Positions 22,130 to 31,882 of a DNA stretch of 64,000 nucleotides are shown one piece after another. How positions within the stretch are numbered: position 1 is the stretch's first letter; each line of letters opens with the position of its first letter. The notes beneath the pieces are model-generated. The model was not told the origin of the DNA. It ran no database searches and saw only the letters and a list, made by a program, of their open reading frames with translations. The position numbers and the translations under genes were made by a program. This DNA comes from Tanypteryx hageni (taxonomy: Eukaryota; Arthropoda; Insecta; Odonata; Petaluridae), in NCBI GenBank assembly GCA_028673005.1, contig CM054116.1, forward strand, positions 36,242,854 through 36,306,853. The letters are read 5' to 3'.

Positions 22130-22825
22130 ATGCTTTTCATTCTATTACCTTTATATGTGTTGTTTATACTGCTGTTGATGCATCTTCAAGAGCACTATGG
22201 ATATTTTGGCGATTAAGATGTTATATTTTTATAATAGGAAATCTGTACCTTATAAATGTTTTGTTTATTATTGTTACATAACAGTTCTGTCATTAAAAGT
22301 TTACTACGAGTTTTTACCTATACTTTTGCCATTTTTCCCTCGATGACTTGCAGAATGTAAATTAGTACCTTTTTGTAAACTTTAGTTCGCTACATGCAAT
22401 AAACCTAATAGCTTCCATTTCCTCTGAGAGAGTGCCCCACTGTAAAGGCTATAAATGCTAAACAACATATTACACCAAAAACAAGCAATATGTAAAGCTC
22501 CGCATTAATGCATAATATTACATCAAAAACAAAGTGAAGTGGCATAATATTACAACAAAAACAGTTAAGGGGTTAACAAAAGAGGACTTATGAGGATATT
22601 TCTGCTAGTATTGGCATAAAGCGATCACTCAACAAATTGCATCACATAGGAGGGAGAAGATGCTTAACATTAGCAGAACTTCTTTCAGGGAGTAGCAATC
22701 GGTGAAGAGGCCGACTTTTTTTAAACTTATTCCAGCTCAAATTAATTTTTTCTCTCCGAACCGGCCGAAAAATAGGAGAATACAGGGTAAAAGAGTGCAC
22801 GGGTTACACAAGTAAATACGGTATA
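22130..22825. other. Intron 3 sequence, nothing recognised
   Basis: No coding or terminal repeat identified; repeated AT-rich phrases such as CATAATATTACA(T/A)CAAAAAC at about 22508-22560. Confidence 0.4.
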
Positions 22826-22860
22826 TTTGTAGGAAATAATTTTGAAACAGCAAAAAATAC

Positions 22861-22932
22861 TGCTATGACCAGGAATCGAACCTGGATCTTCCACTTGCCG
22901 GGTGGATATCCTACCACTGAACTACCATAGCA
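22861..22932 (-). repeat. tRNA-like unit, copy 1 (SINE-like or tRNA relic)
   Basis: Minus strand folds as a tRNA: acceptor GCTATGG/TCATAGC, B box GGTTCGATTCC in a perfect T-arm, anticodon arm TCCAC/GTGGA with loop CCGGCAA (U33 replaced). Most like tRNA-Gly overall but the loop anticodon reads GGC. Flanking sequences on both sides are shared with copy 2, showing a repeat rather than an isolated gene. Confidence 0.65.
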
Positions 22933-23150
22933 GATAATTTTTCCTGTTTTTCTTAGTTGGATCCAGGCTAGCCAAGCTAGTATCAACCAGTCCTAACGGA
23001 CGTCCTCCAAGAGAACGTCAAAGAAAACCCCTCCCTCTCAAATGGTGAGATTGCCAAAGCTATAAGTTGATGGGATAATATGATCTAAAGATCCTATGCA
23101 GATAGGCATAAGCTGTAATTTTGGGAAATAATTTTGAAACAAAAAAATTC

Positions 23151-23222
23151 TGCTATGACCAGGAATTGAACCCGGGTCTTCCACTTGCCAGGCAGATATT
23201 GTACCTCTAAACTACTGTAGCA
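23151..23222 (-). repeat. tRNA-like unit, copy 2 (SINE-like or tRNA relic)
   Basis: Same 72-nt tRNA-like unit as at 22861-22932 with about ten changes, some of which break the acceptor and D stems. Shared flanks: AAATAATTTTGAAAC on the left and CAGATAATTTTTCCTGTTT on the right. A local duplication or two insertions of one SINE family. Confidence 0.65.
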
Positions 23223-23637
23223 GATAATTTTTCCTGTTTCTGAACGCAGGTGTTTTTCTTAGTATATTTGTACTTTTGATATGTGTCTCATATGATATAT
23301 TTTTTATTTACTCAATCTAATTGTCTTTTGTTAGCTATTTCTATATGTGTATTATTTTTAGCAATCTTTATTATTAACTATTACTGACTTATTCCACATC
23401 CATGACCAATGGAACAAATAAATTTATTGTTATTATAATAATGAAATCTTCAAATTTGAAAGTTGGTGAAATTAAGCATAAACAGAAATGTTGATTACTT
23501 TAAAAAAATGAGTTACAGGTCTATTGTATTTTTCTGTAATTTTAACAGATTGAATTGTTCATTATTCATTCATTCCTGAAGCAACAACACACCAAAGTCA
23601 ATGGATGTGGGGGTCAGAAAGAAAATCACTAGGCATA

Positions 23638-23980
23638 CAGTCAATCCCTGATTTAGCACCCCCCTATACAGTGCCACCCCTGCACAGCAGGGTAGCAAGG
23701 GGAGGGCAAATGGGATAACCACTCCAGGTGCCAAAAACACAAAAGACACATTTAAAATAGATATTTAATGTAAGGGTCGGGGGCATAGTTGTATGGTTTT
23801 TCCCAGGGCACCAAATTTCCTTTCTAAAGTAGTTTCCACATACCACCCATGAATTGTTGTGAACAGAACTTCAATCTTATGATTACATAGAACAAGCACA
23901 TACCTCAATTTACTGCCAGCCCTACTTTAATGCTAATGTCAGTGGTGGACAAATGGTGGTGCTAAATCAGGCTTTGGCTG
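23638..23980. mobile_element. Tigger-like MITE, 343 bp, TA duplication
   Basis: Ends CAGTCAATCCCTGATTTAGC and, on the other strand, CAGCCAAAGCCTGATTTAGC, with TA at 23636-23637 and 23981-23982. Non-coding; MALT1 intron 3. Confidence 0.85.
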
Positions 23981-23982
23981 TA

Positions 23983-24928
23983 CATGTATGACCGTACACA
24001 GCGACAGATATGGAAATTTCCCATCCCTAGGCCAAATTATTTGTTCACTCTTTTTGGTATTTTTTCTGTAAAAGTATTGCTCGTGTATATGGTTTGTCTG
24101 TCCATCTGTACATCATAATAGTTTAATTCGTCAAAAGTCTGCGTGAAATTAATTATTTTATTCCTGCACTGAAATCCTGTTTTTATTGCCTCCCCCCCTC
24201 CTAGGCCGTTGCCTATCTTATTTCAAATCCAATATATGATCGTACCACTGAAAGCATTGAATGATGCATATTATCTCTATACAAAGCAAAATTATTTTGA
24301 TGGCCTTGTAAAACTGGAGCATTCATCTTGGAGAATTTTTTTACAATACTTTCTCTATGTACTTTATACCACCCACAAATTTAAAATGAGATTTAAATCT
24401 TCATTAGAAACAATTTGAAAGTGCAGATAAAAGTCATAAATATCATTTAAGTTAATCAATGGAGGAAAAAAACATTTCTGGAATTAAACCTGTCACTTTT
24501 CCAACATTTATGATTCTTCTGGACAATAAAATACAAGCATCTATGAAAATGAGATATTTTACCTCCATGCTCCATCTATAAGTGCCTAAGAAGGACTGAG
24601 TCCAGAAAACTGGTAGTTTTTTTATTAAAAGCATAGGTGGGAATTGGCTAGTTTATCATAGAAAATGAAAAATTTTAACCAAAATGCTATTAGTTATATA
24701 CTATGTTAGCAAAGAATAGAAATCTCTCTTCACTCTTTATAAAAATGACTAAATTCCTACTAGAACAGAAAAAATATTACTGAACTTAAAGTAAACAAGA
24801 AAACTGTTAAGCAAGTAAAAGAAAAATACTATTAGAATTTCATTTCAACTATCAGTCAAAGTAATAATAAAGGCTTTAGAGATCACCTTTATAAGGATAT
24901 TCTTCTCTTACTCATGGTATCAACTGAC
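23983..24928. other. Right end of MALT1 intron 3, nothing recognised
   Basis: AT-rich; no transposon ends or coding motifs recognised. The alternative donor GTAAGA for exon 3 falls at 24906-24911. Confidence 0.4.
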
Positions 24929-25142
24929 CCAAACTCCTTGATTAATAATATCTCTTCCGTTTTGTTTAACAATTCTTCATTATCTCTGAACCATGCATAG
25001 ACAGGGGGAGGAAGACCTATGGCTTTGCACTCTAATCTTAAGGTGCCACCATATGGTATGAACATGATGTTCCTCCTAGCTCCTTCAGGATTACCCTCAC
25101 CAGGCTCAACCTGCCATGGTTGCTTCATTATCACTAAAGGTT
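24929..25142 (-). CDS. MALT1: MALT1 exon 3: first Ig domain, N-terminal strands
   Basis: 214 nt, residues 97-168. The segment TLRLECKAIG...YAWFRDNEELL shows the Ig signature: first disulfide Cys (residue 135) and the core Trp (147). Acceptor is ctctcgcag before AACC. I chose the donor GTCAGT after ...TTTGG (phase 2) because it joins in frame to exon 4 and restores the Ig F-strand spacing (LLIKEFG then PEHVGEYCC). A consensus-looking GTAAGA 17 nt further downstream would leave phase 1 and fit no seen exon. Ig domains in this family serve as docking and dimerisation surfaces. Confidence 0.82.
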
Positions 25143-25625
25143 CTGCGAGAGATAAAATAAAATCAAATAAAAGAATTTTTTTTAATTTTAAGTCTTTATA
25201 AACAACATCATTTAAAATATGGGGATGCATGGCTCAAACTGGAATTATTTATCAAGTCTGAAAATGATGCATAATTGAAAATTACAACTTTCGTTTTCTT
25301 TTCATAATCTCCCATAATTATCAGTAAGAATTAAATGTAATTGGCACTTCAAAGGTTTGGGGAAGGGACACAGTAAATAAGCAATTTCAAATAAATTAAG
25401 GATAAATTATGAAGATGAAAGCAGTGATCACATTAAAAATTCTATATAAAAATAATTGAAATTTATATTTGATTCAGCTGATGGTCTTTGAAGCACCCAT
25501 GGTTATATGTTTTATAAAAATTGTGTATATAAATAAAATGAATGATAACATTCTCTACGGACTACATGTTTATATAATTTTTTTAATGGTGTGAACACCT
25601 TTTGTAAATTCATTTGGCTTAAAAC

Positions 25626-26027
25626 CATAGCCATCTTAAAGGGGAGGACACATGGGCCTCTCTTTAGAGAGGAGAAATAAAACAGAGACTCAAAACTCAG
25701 ATATACTTATGAACTATTAGGCACGAGGAAAGAAAAAGAAAAAAGCTTATCTGGTTTTTTACATCGAATTTTTAATAGATATATAATATGAAATCGTGAG
25801 TTTACTTTTTAATATTTTATTTTTTTCCAGTATTCCTTATACCTACAGGCCACCCACCCCCAAAATAGCGTAATACTGTATATTGTTATTCTCTATAAGA
25901 TCAGTTAGGTAGTAACCGTCGTAACATTTTACAATCAACGCAAAAATTTTATAAATAAGACGTGTTCTGCGAATGGGGGGGTGGCTCAAAAAAGTTCACG
26001 GCCTCCAAATGCCTTAAGACGGCCCTG
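25626..26027. mobile_element. hAT MITE with perfect 8-bp duplication (MALT1 intron 2)
   Basis: Flanked by identical CTTAAAAC at 25618-25625 and 26028-26035. Right end, on the other strand, CAGGGCCGTCTTAAGGC; left end CATAGCCATCTTAAAGG. The right terminus is the same family as the inner hAT at 43425-49169. 402 bp, non-coding; ends 80 bp from exon 2. Confidence 0.88.
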
Positions 26028-26107
26028 CTTAAAACTGTTTACTAGGGAATATCATTATCTAAACCTCCTTGAAGGATGAGTGTGGCAATACAATTAAAGA
26101 TACTTGC

Positions 26108-26259
26108 CATGTCCACATATTGCGGAGAGAGCCATATGAAGTCTGCAAAAGCGGAGTCTCTCGGCTAAAATTCCAACCGAGCAGAGGTGAGTTCCCAGTT
26201 CATTCAGAAGGCGATATGCAGGTGATACATCTCTTCCAAATTGCTCAATCTGAACATTG
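26108..26259 (-). CDS. MALT1: MALT1 exon 2: second half of death domain
   Basis: 152 nt encoding residues 46-96, including IEQFGRDVSPAYRLL and CSVGILAERL, which align by eye with the second half of the MALT1 death domain (leucine-rich helices, Ser-Pro turn, conserved Cys). Too short and too split to appear as a plain ATG-initiated frame. Acceptor is ...aactcgtag before C; phase 2 on entry and phase 1 on exit both fit the neighbours. The donor that preserves the frame is GCAAGT, not GT; the nearby GTATCT would shift the frame. A GC-AG intron is therefore inferred. Exon 3 follows after a 965-nt intron that contains a hAT MITE. Confidence 0.78.
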
Positions 26260-26413
26260 CTACGAGTTATAAGGATTAAGCTATCAAATATTAAAATTGC
26301 ATGCCCATTGTTTGAAGAAGCTTACAAAAATAATTTACAGTTACAACTAAGAGCCAACCGTGCATACTGGGAATAATTATTGTCATCGAGGTTGTCTCAA
26401 ATTTTTAACTCAC

Positions 26414-26550
26414 TCGAAAATACCAAATGATTCTGCAAGTATCCTCCATCCTCCAGACTCCGTTAGACAATTTATAAGAAAATTCATAGTGCTGCTCTTT
26501 AACTGACTGATTGGTAAATCATAAAAGAGATCAGGGTCTTGACTGTCCAT
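26414..26550 (-). CDS. MALT1: MALT1 exon 1: start codon and first half of death domain
   Basis: Codes residues 1-46 from ATG at 26550-26548. The start context is AAGATGG, with A at -3 and G at +4. The frame is open upstream as far as an in-frame TGA near 26643 with no earlier ATG, so this start is preferred. The segment with GGWRILAESFGIF resembles the first helices of the MALT1 death domain, which mediates assembly with the BCL10 type of partner. Donor is gtgagt after ...TTTTCGA, giving phase 2; the split codon completes as Asp with exon 2. An untranslated exon further upstream is possible; I could not place a promoter. Confidence 0.8.
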
Positions 26551-27037
26551 CTTTGACGTACGGAATGAATGAGATAGCTTAGGCAGGAAACAACCGATAA
26601 CGGCCTCATCTACCAAACATAATGTAAAAGCAGGAATATAACTGATTCACCACATATTGGGGACATTTCTTAAACCGCTCCTTGTGATTGGGTAACGAAA
26701 CGAACTAGGAAATGAACAAGGAAATTCGGGACTACCGATACCGGTGTTTTCCTCCTTTGTCTTATAACCACTGATAACTCTGGAGCTTCTGCAACAGATG
26801 GCGTAACGGAAATAAATTTGTTGGCCAACTCGATAAGTAGAGGAGGCAATTTCAAACTTAAAATAATTCAAACGTCTTTCCTAGGATGAAAGTAATACTT
26901 TAAATGCGTTCACGTAAACAACTGTTTTGAAAGTAGAACTTTTTCAGCGTTTTTTTAATCACACGAGCGAGAAAATTAAATTCTATTTTTGAAATACTAG
27001 GTAAATATTTATTTTTTATTGTGTGCTGCCCAAAAAG
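26551..27037. promoter_or_regulatory. Region upstream of the MALT1 start codon (5' UTR / possible promoter)
   Basis: Lies directly 5' of the MALT1 ATG, so it should hold the 5' UTR and perhaps the promoter. No TATA box or initiator can be called with confidence, and untranslated exons further upstream cannot be excluded. Confidence 0.3.
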
Positions 27038-27039
27038 TA

Positions 27040-27444
27040 CAGGTAGCGTCCGCTTAACGTGAAAGTTACGTTCCTGAAAATGATAACGTTAAGCGGATGG
27101 CGATTAACCATATACACATATGTTACAAATAGAGATGCGTTTTTGTACAAGTCCATGAATTTTTCACCAAAAATTTGCACCCTGAATTTATAAGGTAACA
27201 AAAATCAAATTAAGCACTTAAACAATACATTAAAGCCGAGACTCACCATAAATATTACTAGATACTCATTTAAAAATAATTTCTTGTATGAAATCAAATT
27301 TAACGATTGCTATAGTTGATGATTTGTTATGGAGAGGGGGGGAGGAAAACTTAATGGCAGGGAGTTGATTATACGGTATCATTTTACAATGTAGGTATCG
27401 GCGGATGTACGTTAACCTGACGCACGTTAAGTGGACGCTGCCTG
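27040..27444. mobile_element. Tigger-like MITE, 405 bp, upstream of MALT1
   Basis: Ends CAGGTAGCGTCCGCTTAACG and, on the other strand, CAGGCAGCGTCCACTTAACG, with TA at 27038-27039 and 27445-27446. Repeats of CGTTAAGCGGA near both ends. Non-coding. Confidence 0.87.
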
Positions 27445-27446
27445 TA

Positions 27447-30400
27447 TATCAAAGAATGTATATTTGTAGATACATATATCCAGCGCCATAACTAGCTAGT
27501 TTAGCATCAGGGGCAAGCTACCAAATATGCGCCCCTTCATAAAAAATCTCTAATACCAATATTTTTTACTATATGGATTTTGGGTGAACAATTAATAGAT
27601 AAAATAAACTATAAATGATGTAATTTCTCACTATAAATTTACATAATTTTAATACATCATTATTAATATAATTGCATGCATGCATAATTACATATATAGC
27701 TAGTTTAAATACAGAATGTATAAATATCTTAATATTAAAGAGTTATTCTACGTGATTTAAATGCAGTCAAGTCACCAATAACATCATTGAAATTTATAGT
27801 TTTTGCTATGTTTAATGTCTGGTACAAGTATAGTATTGATATCGCCCCTGTCATCGTGCCATGCAATCTCGCACAACTTGCCATTAACAATATTTGCGCC
27901 CCATATTTAGTTGCGCCCGGGGCAAATGCGCCGCTTGCTCCGCCCTACTAGTAGTTACGGTACTGCATATCATACTCTGAAGAAGGAAAGCCAGAATATC
28001 ACGTGATTTAAAGTAGTTTGATTAGTACAGTAGATGGTAGCTCGTAATCACTTTGGTGATTAGTAATATATGCTAAAATATGAAGTAAGTAAATTTTGTG
28101 CAGTTTTAATGTAATTTGATTCATCAACCATCGTCACTCGGTTATATAGATTCGATTAACATAGCCGGAGAGTATAAAAATATTCTTTTGTAAAAAAAAT
28201 AGTTTACGAAACATTCATCTTTTGCGCTTGAAATAACTTTATTTAGTAACTTTGAAACTATATTCGATATTTGCATAAAAATTTGAATACGTATTTCAAT
28301 TCGATTGCGAGTACGTTACAAATAAGTTGACAATTACTTTCTTCCTAGCGATATAGGCTCAGTAACCACTATTTATTCGTGATAGAGAACACTTGTTCTA
28401 CTACTACTTTGCAGGCAAACAAGATAAACCTGATGACGTGCACAAGATTTACACTTGAATTTTTTTTGCCACGAATGATTCAAGCGTTCAACTAATTGTT
28501 TTATATACATGGTCCCTTTCTCCTCTTCAACGGCAGCGATAAAGTGGACACAGGAGGAGAAATCTTTGGACATCCCTCTACAGCGACTGAGAAACACTAG
28601 TGCAATAGAAATGTCAGGTTTTAATGTTATAAGCGATCGTTTAAACCTCTTTTGTAATTTATGGGCATGAGCCACAGTGCAAGCAAATCAAGAAGACCAG
28701 ACGCCTCTTTTTCGAAGGGACTGATCTGTTTTCAAATAATATGCACCGCTCAGAATTTGAAATCTTCAGGTTTTTCTCTTTTATGAATCCACTTAATTGT
28801 TAGGTAGAATGATGAGTTATATGCAACAAAACACGTAAAAATAGTAATGGCAATGATTTTGTTTTGAACTGCAACATTATAAGCCAAGGAAATTGAGACA
28901 TGAAATGTCCTGCATTAGCCTTCAGAAGATATAGTCACTTTGATAGAACTGTAATTTTAACCTTTTGGGTAAAATTATTTTCGCCAATTTGGTGATTTAA
29001 ATGAGAAATTACTCCGTAAATCATAAATCCCATTATTAATATGCCTGCAAGGTGTTAAAAATCTTAAGTATTACGTGTGTTTTGCCGAATTGCAATTTAA
29101 AGAGTTAAAAATGACTTGTAAGAATTTTCAAATCTTTTAGAATTGACTAAGTTTGAAAAATTGTCGAAACCGAAAAATATAATCCCTTGTAAATGGTAAT
29201 TTGTACCAAAATGTTTTCAAATTTTAACGAATCCTTTGCGGAAAACGAATTTGGCTTATGGGATAGCAATTAACACAGCGGTTTTTATTTTGATGACGAA
29301 ATTACTTCAAATATAATCCGTGAACTGTGATCCTCCATTAGATTAGACTAAATGAATTTCTTTCATCAGCTATAAATAAATGAACCACAATTTTTTGTGT
29401 ATTTTGGAATAATATTCGCTTCAGACTTTTACAGCGAATCCGAGACTGTACATGGTTCACTGAGTATGAGATAAGAGTCGCTTTATAATAGGAAGTGATT
29501 TTTTTTCAAATCGATATGAAAATTTTCTTATATGCAAGCATAAGGTTTAAGTGACGATTTATTTCACGGCGAATGAAAATAATCCCCAGGACAGAGGCTC
29601 CATTTTATTGCGATATTCAGAGGATATAATACGCTTTCATGCACGGTGCGTAGGTGTAAAATTTTGCAATTTTCATGAACTTTGGTGAGATTAACGGTAA
29701 ATAATGCGCTAAATTTTATTTTAATTATGAGCAAAGTAAGGTCTTGTAATTTAAACGAGGAATTTCGAGTTATTAGATTTCAATACGATAAATCCAGTGA
29801 CTTCGCATCATTTGTGTGACCTGACCGAAAATAATTCGTCACTAAATTAATACTGTAGTTTCAAGAGATTTCACAATGACTAGTGCATATATTTCTAAGA
29901 TAAGAAGTTGAATAATAAAATGAAAAAATAAGTTCAATATTATCGTGAAAATAATCCCACGAAGATTATAAAAAAGTAACGTTTTCATTAGAAAAAAATT
30001 GATGTTGGAGCTAATTCACAGATAAAAAGAAAAAGACATGCATTCTAATGAGTTATTTCTTTCAAATATTCAAATTTTTACATAGCCATTGTAATGGGTG
30101 CTCAACACGAATTGCGAAACGACATTTAAAAGTTTTAACGCGAACGATATGGAGGGAAACCATTAACGAAACCTAAGTCCTTCGAAGGGGTAATTTTTTT
30201 TTGAAAAATTATTCTGCGACAGTAATTTATCGATGGACTGTTTTCTTTTTTCTAGCTGCAGAGAATGAAATATCTGGATCGAAACAAACATTCGGAAGCA
30301 AATGGAGCAATTAATCACAGCCGCAACGAAACTCCTACACATGTAGTTTTATGGGAATAAAGCAATCGACGGAAAAATATAAGTGTATGTCAGATCATTA

Positions 30401-30890
30401 AATGCCGCCTTATGACTTTGTTTTTATCATCTTACAGTTACGGTAAATACTGCGACCCAGAAAAATGGAAACTGATCTATATCGAAATGAGCGTTTTAGG
30501 CAACGCTAGATTGTAAATGTAATATAGCCGATTTCCACATGTGCATGTGCATTTGAACCTTAATTGCGATTTTTTATTCAAATACTTGGACATGAGTTAA
30601 TTCATAATTCTGCCTTATTATAGAATCACCTTATGCAATGAAAACCATTTAAAACGTTGAAGCTTTACTGCGAAAATAAATGTTGGCCAAATAAATTGTC
30701 TTAAAAGCGTTGCTTGTAATGAATAACTTTTTGAGCGCGGCTCATAGTTTTCGAGGAAAAAAACATTAATAGGCTTCATTATAATTCTGAAAAGCTTCAC
30801 GATGATAAAACTTTTAAATTAAACTAAATTTAATCAAACAAGGAAAACCATGGATACCAAACTTAAAAGCCGTCTCATAAGTATATTAAA
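27447..30890. other. Long AT-rich stretch, no recognisable gene
   Basis: No transposon ends or known domains seen. A 100-codon minus-strand frame at 28373-28675 (Cys-rich near its end, FKCKSCARHQVYLVC) is not recognised and could be an unknown exon or chance. Confidence 0.4.
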
Positions 30891-30897
30891 CTAGCGT

Positions 30898-30923
30898 AAT
30901 TGCCCATCAAATATGACGGGTAT
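30898..30923. repeat. Hairpin motif, copy 1 (TGACGGG family)
   Basis: GCCCATCAAATATGACGGGT, an imperfect hairpin with CCCRTCA/TGACGGG stem; related copies at 41132 and 41179. A pyrimidine-rich tract follows. Confidence 0.6.
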
Positions 30924-30992
30924 GCGTGGATTAAGTATTAAATTTAAGGAACTTTCCATTCCTCCTCCTTTTCTCTCCCATCCTCCCTCCCT

Positions 30993-31466
30993 GCTCTTGT
31001 CCTTCCTCACCTTGATTACTGCGATACGGTCTATCAAGATCTACCTAACGAGCTATCTCTAAAATTGCAGCGTGCACAAAATTCCTGCGTAAGATTCATT
31101 TGTGATCTCCAAAAGAGAGACCATGTCACTCAACCTCTATATACGTTAGGCTGGCTTCGCACTGAAGCTCGTAGACGTCTTCACCTCCTCTCGTTATTTT
31201 ACCGAATTATAACTCTTCAAAACCCGCAGTATCTGAACTCCAAATTTTCCCAAATGAACTCTGTACACAACGCCAACACTAGGGGCACCAATCTCTTCCA
31301 GATCCCACATCACAGGACGGAAATTTATAATAAATCCTTCCATGTTACAGCTTGTAGACTTTGGAACGCCCTACCTACTGACCTCCAAAACGCAACATCT
31401 CTCCACATATTCAAACATAAATACTTTAAATTGCTGTTCTCTGCCCAAAATTCAGGTCAGCTTTAA
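30993..31466 (+). CDS. LINE B reverse transcriptase C-terminal region
   Basis: Open from the truncated 5' end to a stop at 31464-31466. The segment LQRAQNSCVRFICDLQ, LGWLRTEARRRLHLLSL and RLWNALPTDLQN matches the thumb and C-terminal region that follows the RT of Jockey/CR1-like non-LTR elements. No EN or RT catalytic core in this copy. The frame is intact over about 150 codons, which suggests a fairly recent insertion. Confidence 0.85.
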   Translation, partial: ALVLPHLDYCDTVYQDLPNELSLKLQRAQNSCVRFICDLQKRDHVTQPLYTLGWLRTEARRRLHLLSLFYRIITLQNPQYLNSKFSQMNSVHNANTRGTNLFQIPHHRTEIYNKSFHVTACRLWNALPTDLQNATSLHIFKHKYFKLLFSAQNSGQL

Positions 31467-31882
31467 CATTTTCTTCTTACCAATTGCAAGACGGCTTCCT
31501 TCACTCTTCCTTACTTAATTAACATTAATTATTTTTTTTGCAGGTTATCGAGTTCGCAAAGTGTACGCCTCCTTCGACTGTTACCTTTTCATTGTCTAGT
31601 GTCTACTATGTTATAGTGTTTATGACGGTATACAACGATGCTGTATATACGAAGACTTACTGTACATACTCCTTTCTATTTAATGTTGTATTACTATATC
31701 ATTATATGTACACTATCTAGGGTTTTCGCAGGTTTTTCACACCCCCCTTCTCAGTGGGTGTTTTCCTGCGTGGGTTTTACTAGGGAGGACATGCCTGTTT
31801 TACCTAGGTTTTCCCCACAATCTCTAATCTGTCTTCAATTTTATCATCATCATAGGTAGTCTGTCCGTAGACAGGTCCGTGA

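Larger units (their letters stand above)
3578..26550 (-). other. MALT1: MALT1-type paracaspase gene, 5' part (gene span, seven coding exons)
   Basis: Gene-level entry; exons are listed separately. MALT1 proteins are scaffold proteases: a death domain, Ig domains that bind partners, and a caspase-like domain cleaving after arginine in NF-kB signalling. Seven exons on the minus strand join in one frame with phases 2,1,2,0,0,1,1 and encode 367 residues: death domain (about 1-96), Ig1 (97-190), Ig2 (200-288), linker (289-299), start of the paracaspase fold (300-367). Introns 1 to 6 are about 154, 965, 13485, 124, 5922 and 1221 nt; intron 7 runs off the left edge. Large introns are filled with transposons. 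The catalytic His and Cys are not in the window, so activity cannot be judged. Family assignment rests on domain order and on residues such as ALLIGN and GTYG that I recognise from MALT1. Confidence 0.88.

Noticed and set aside
22861..22932. Functional tRNA gene
   Set aside because: Shared flanks with a second degenerate copy and a non-standard anticodon loop point to a repeat.
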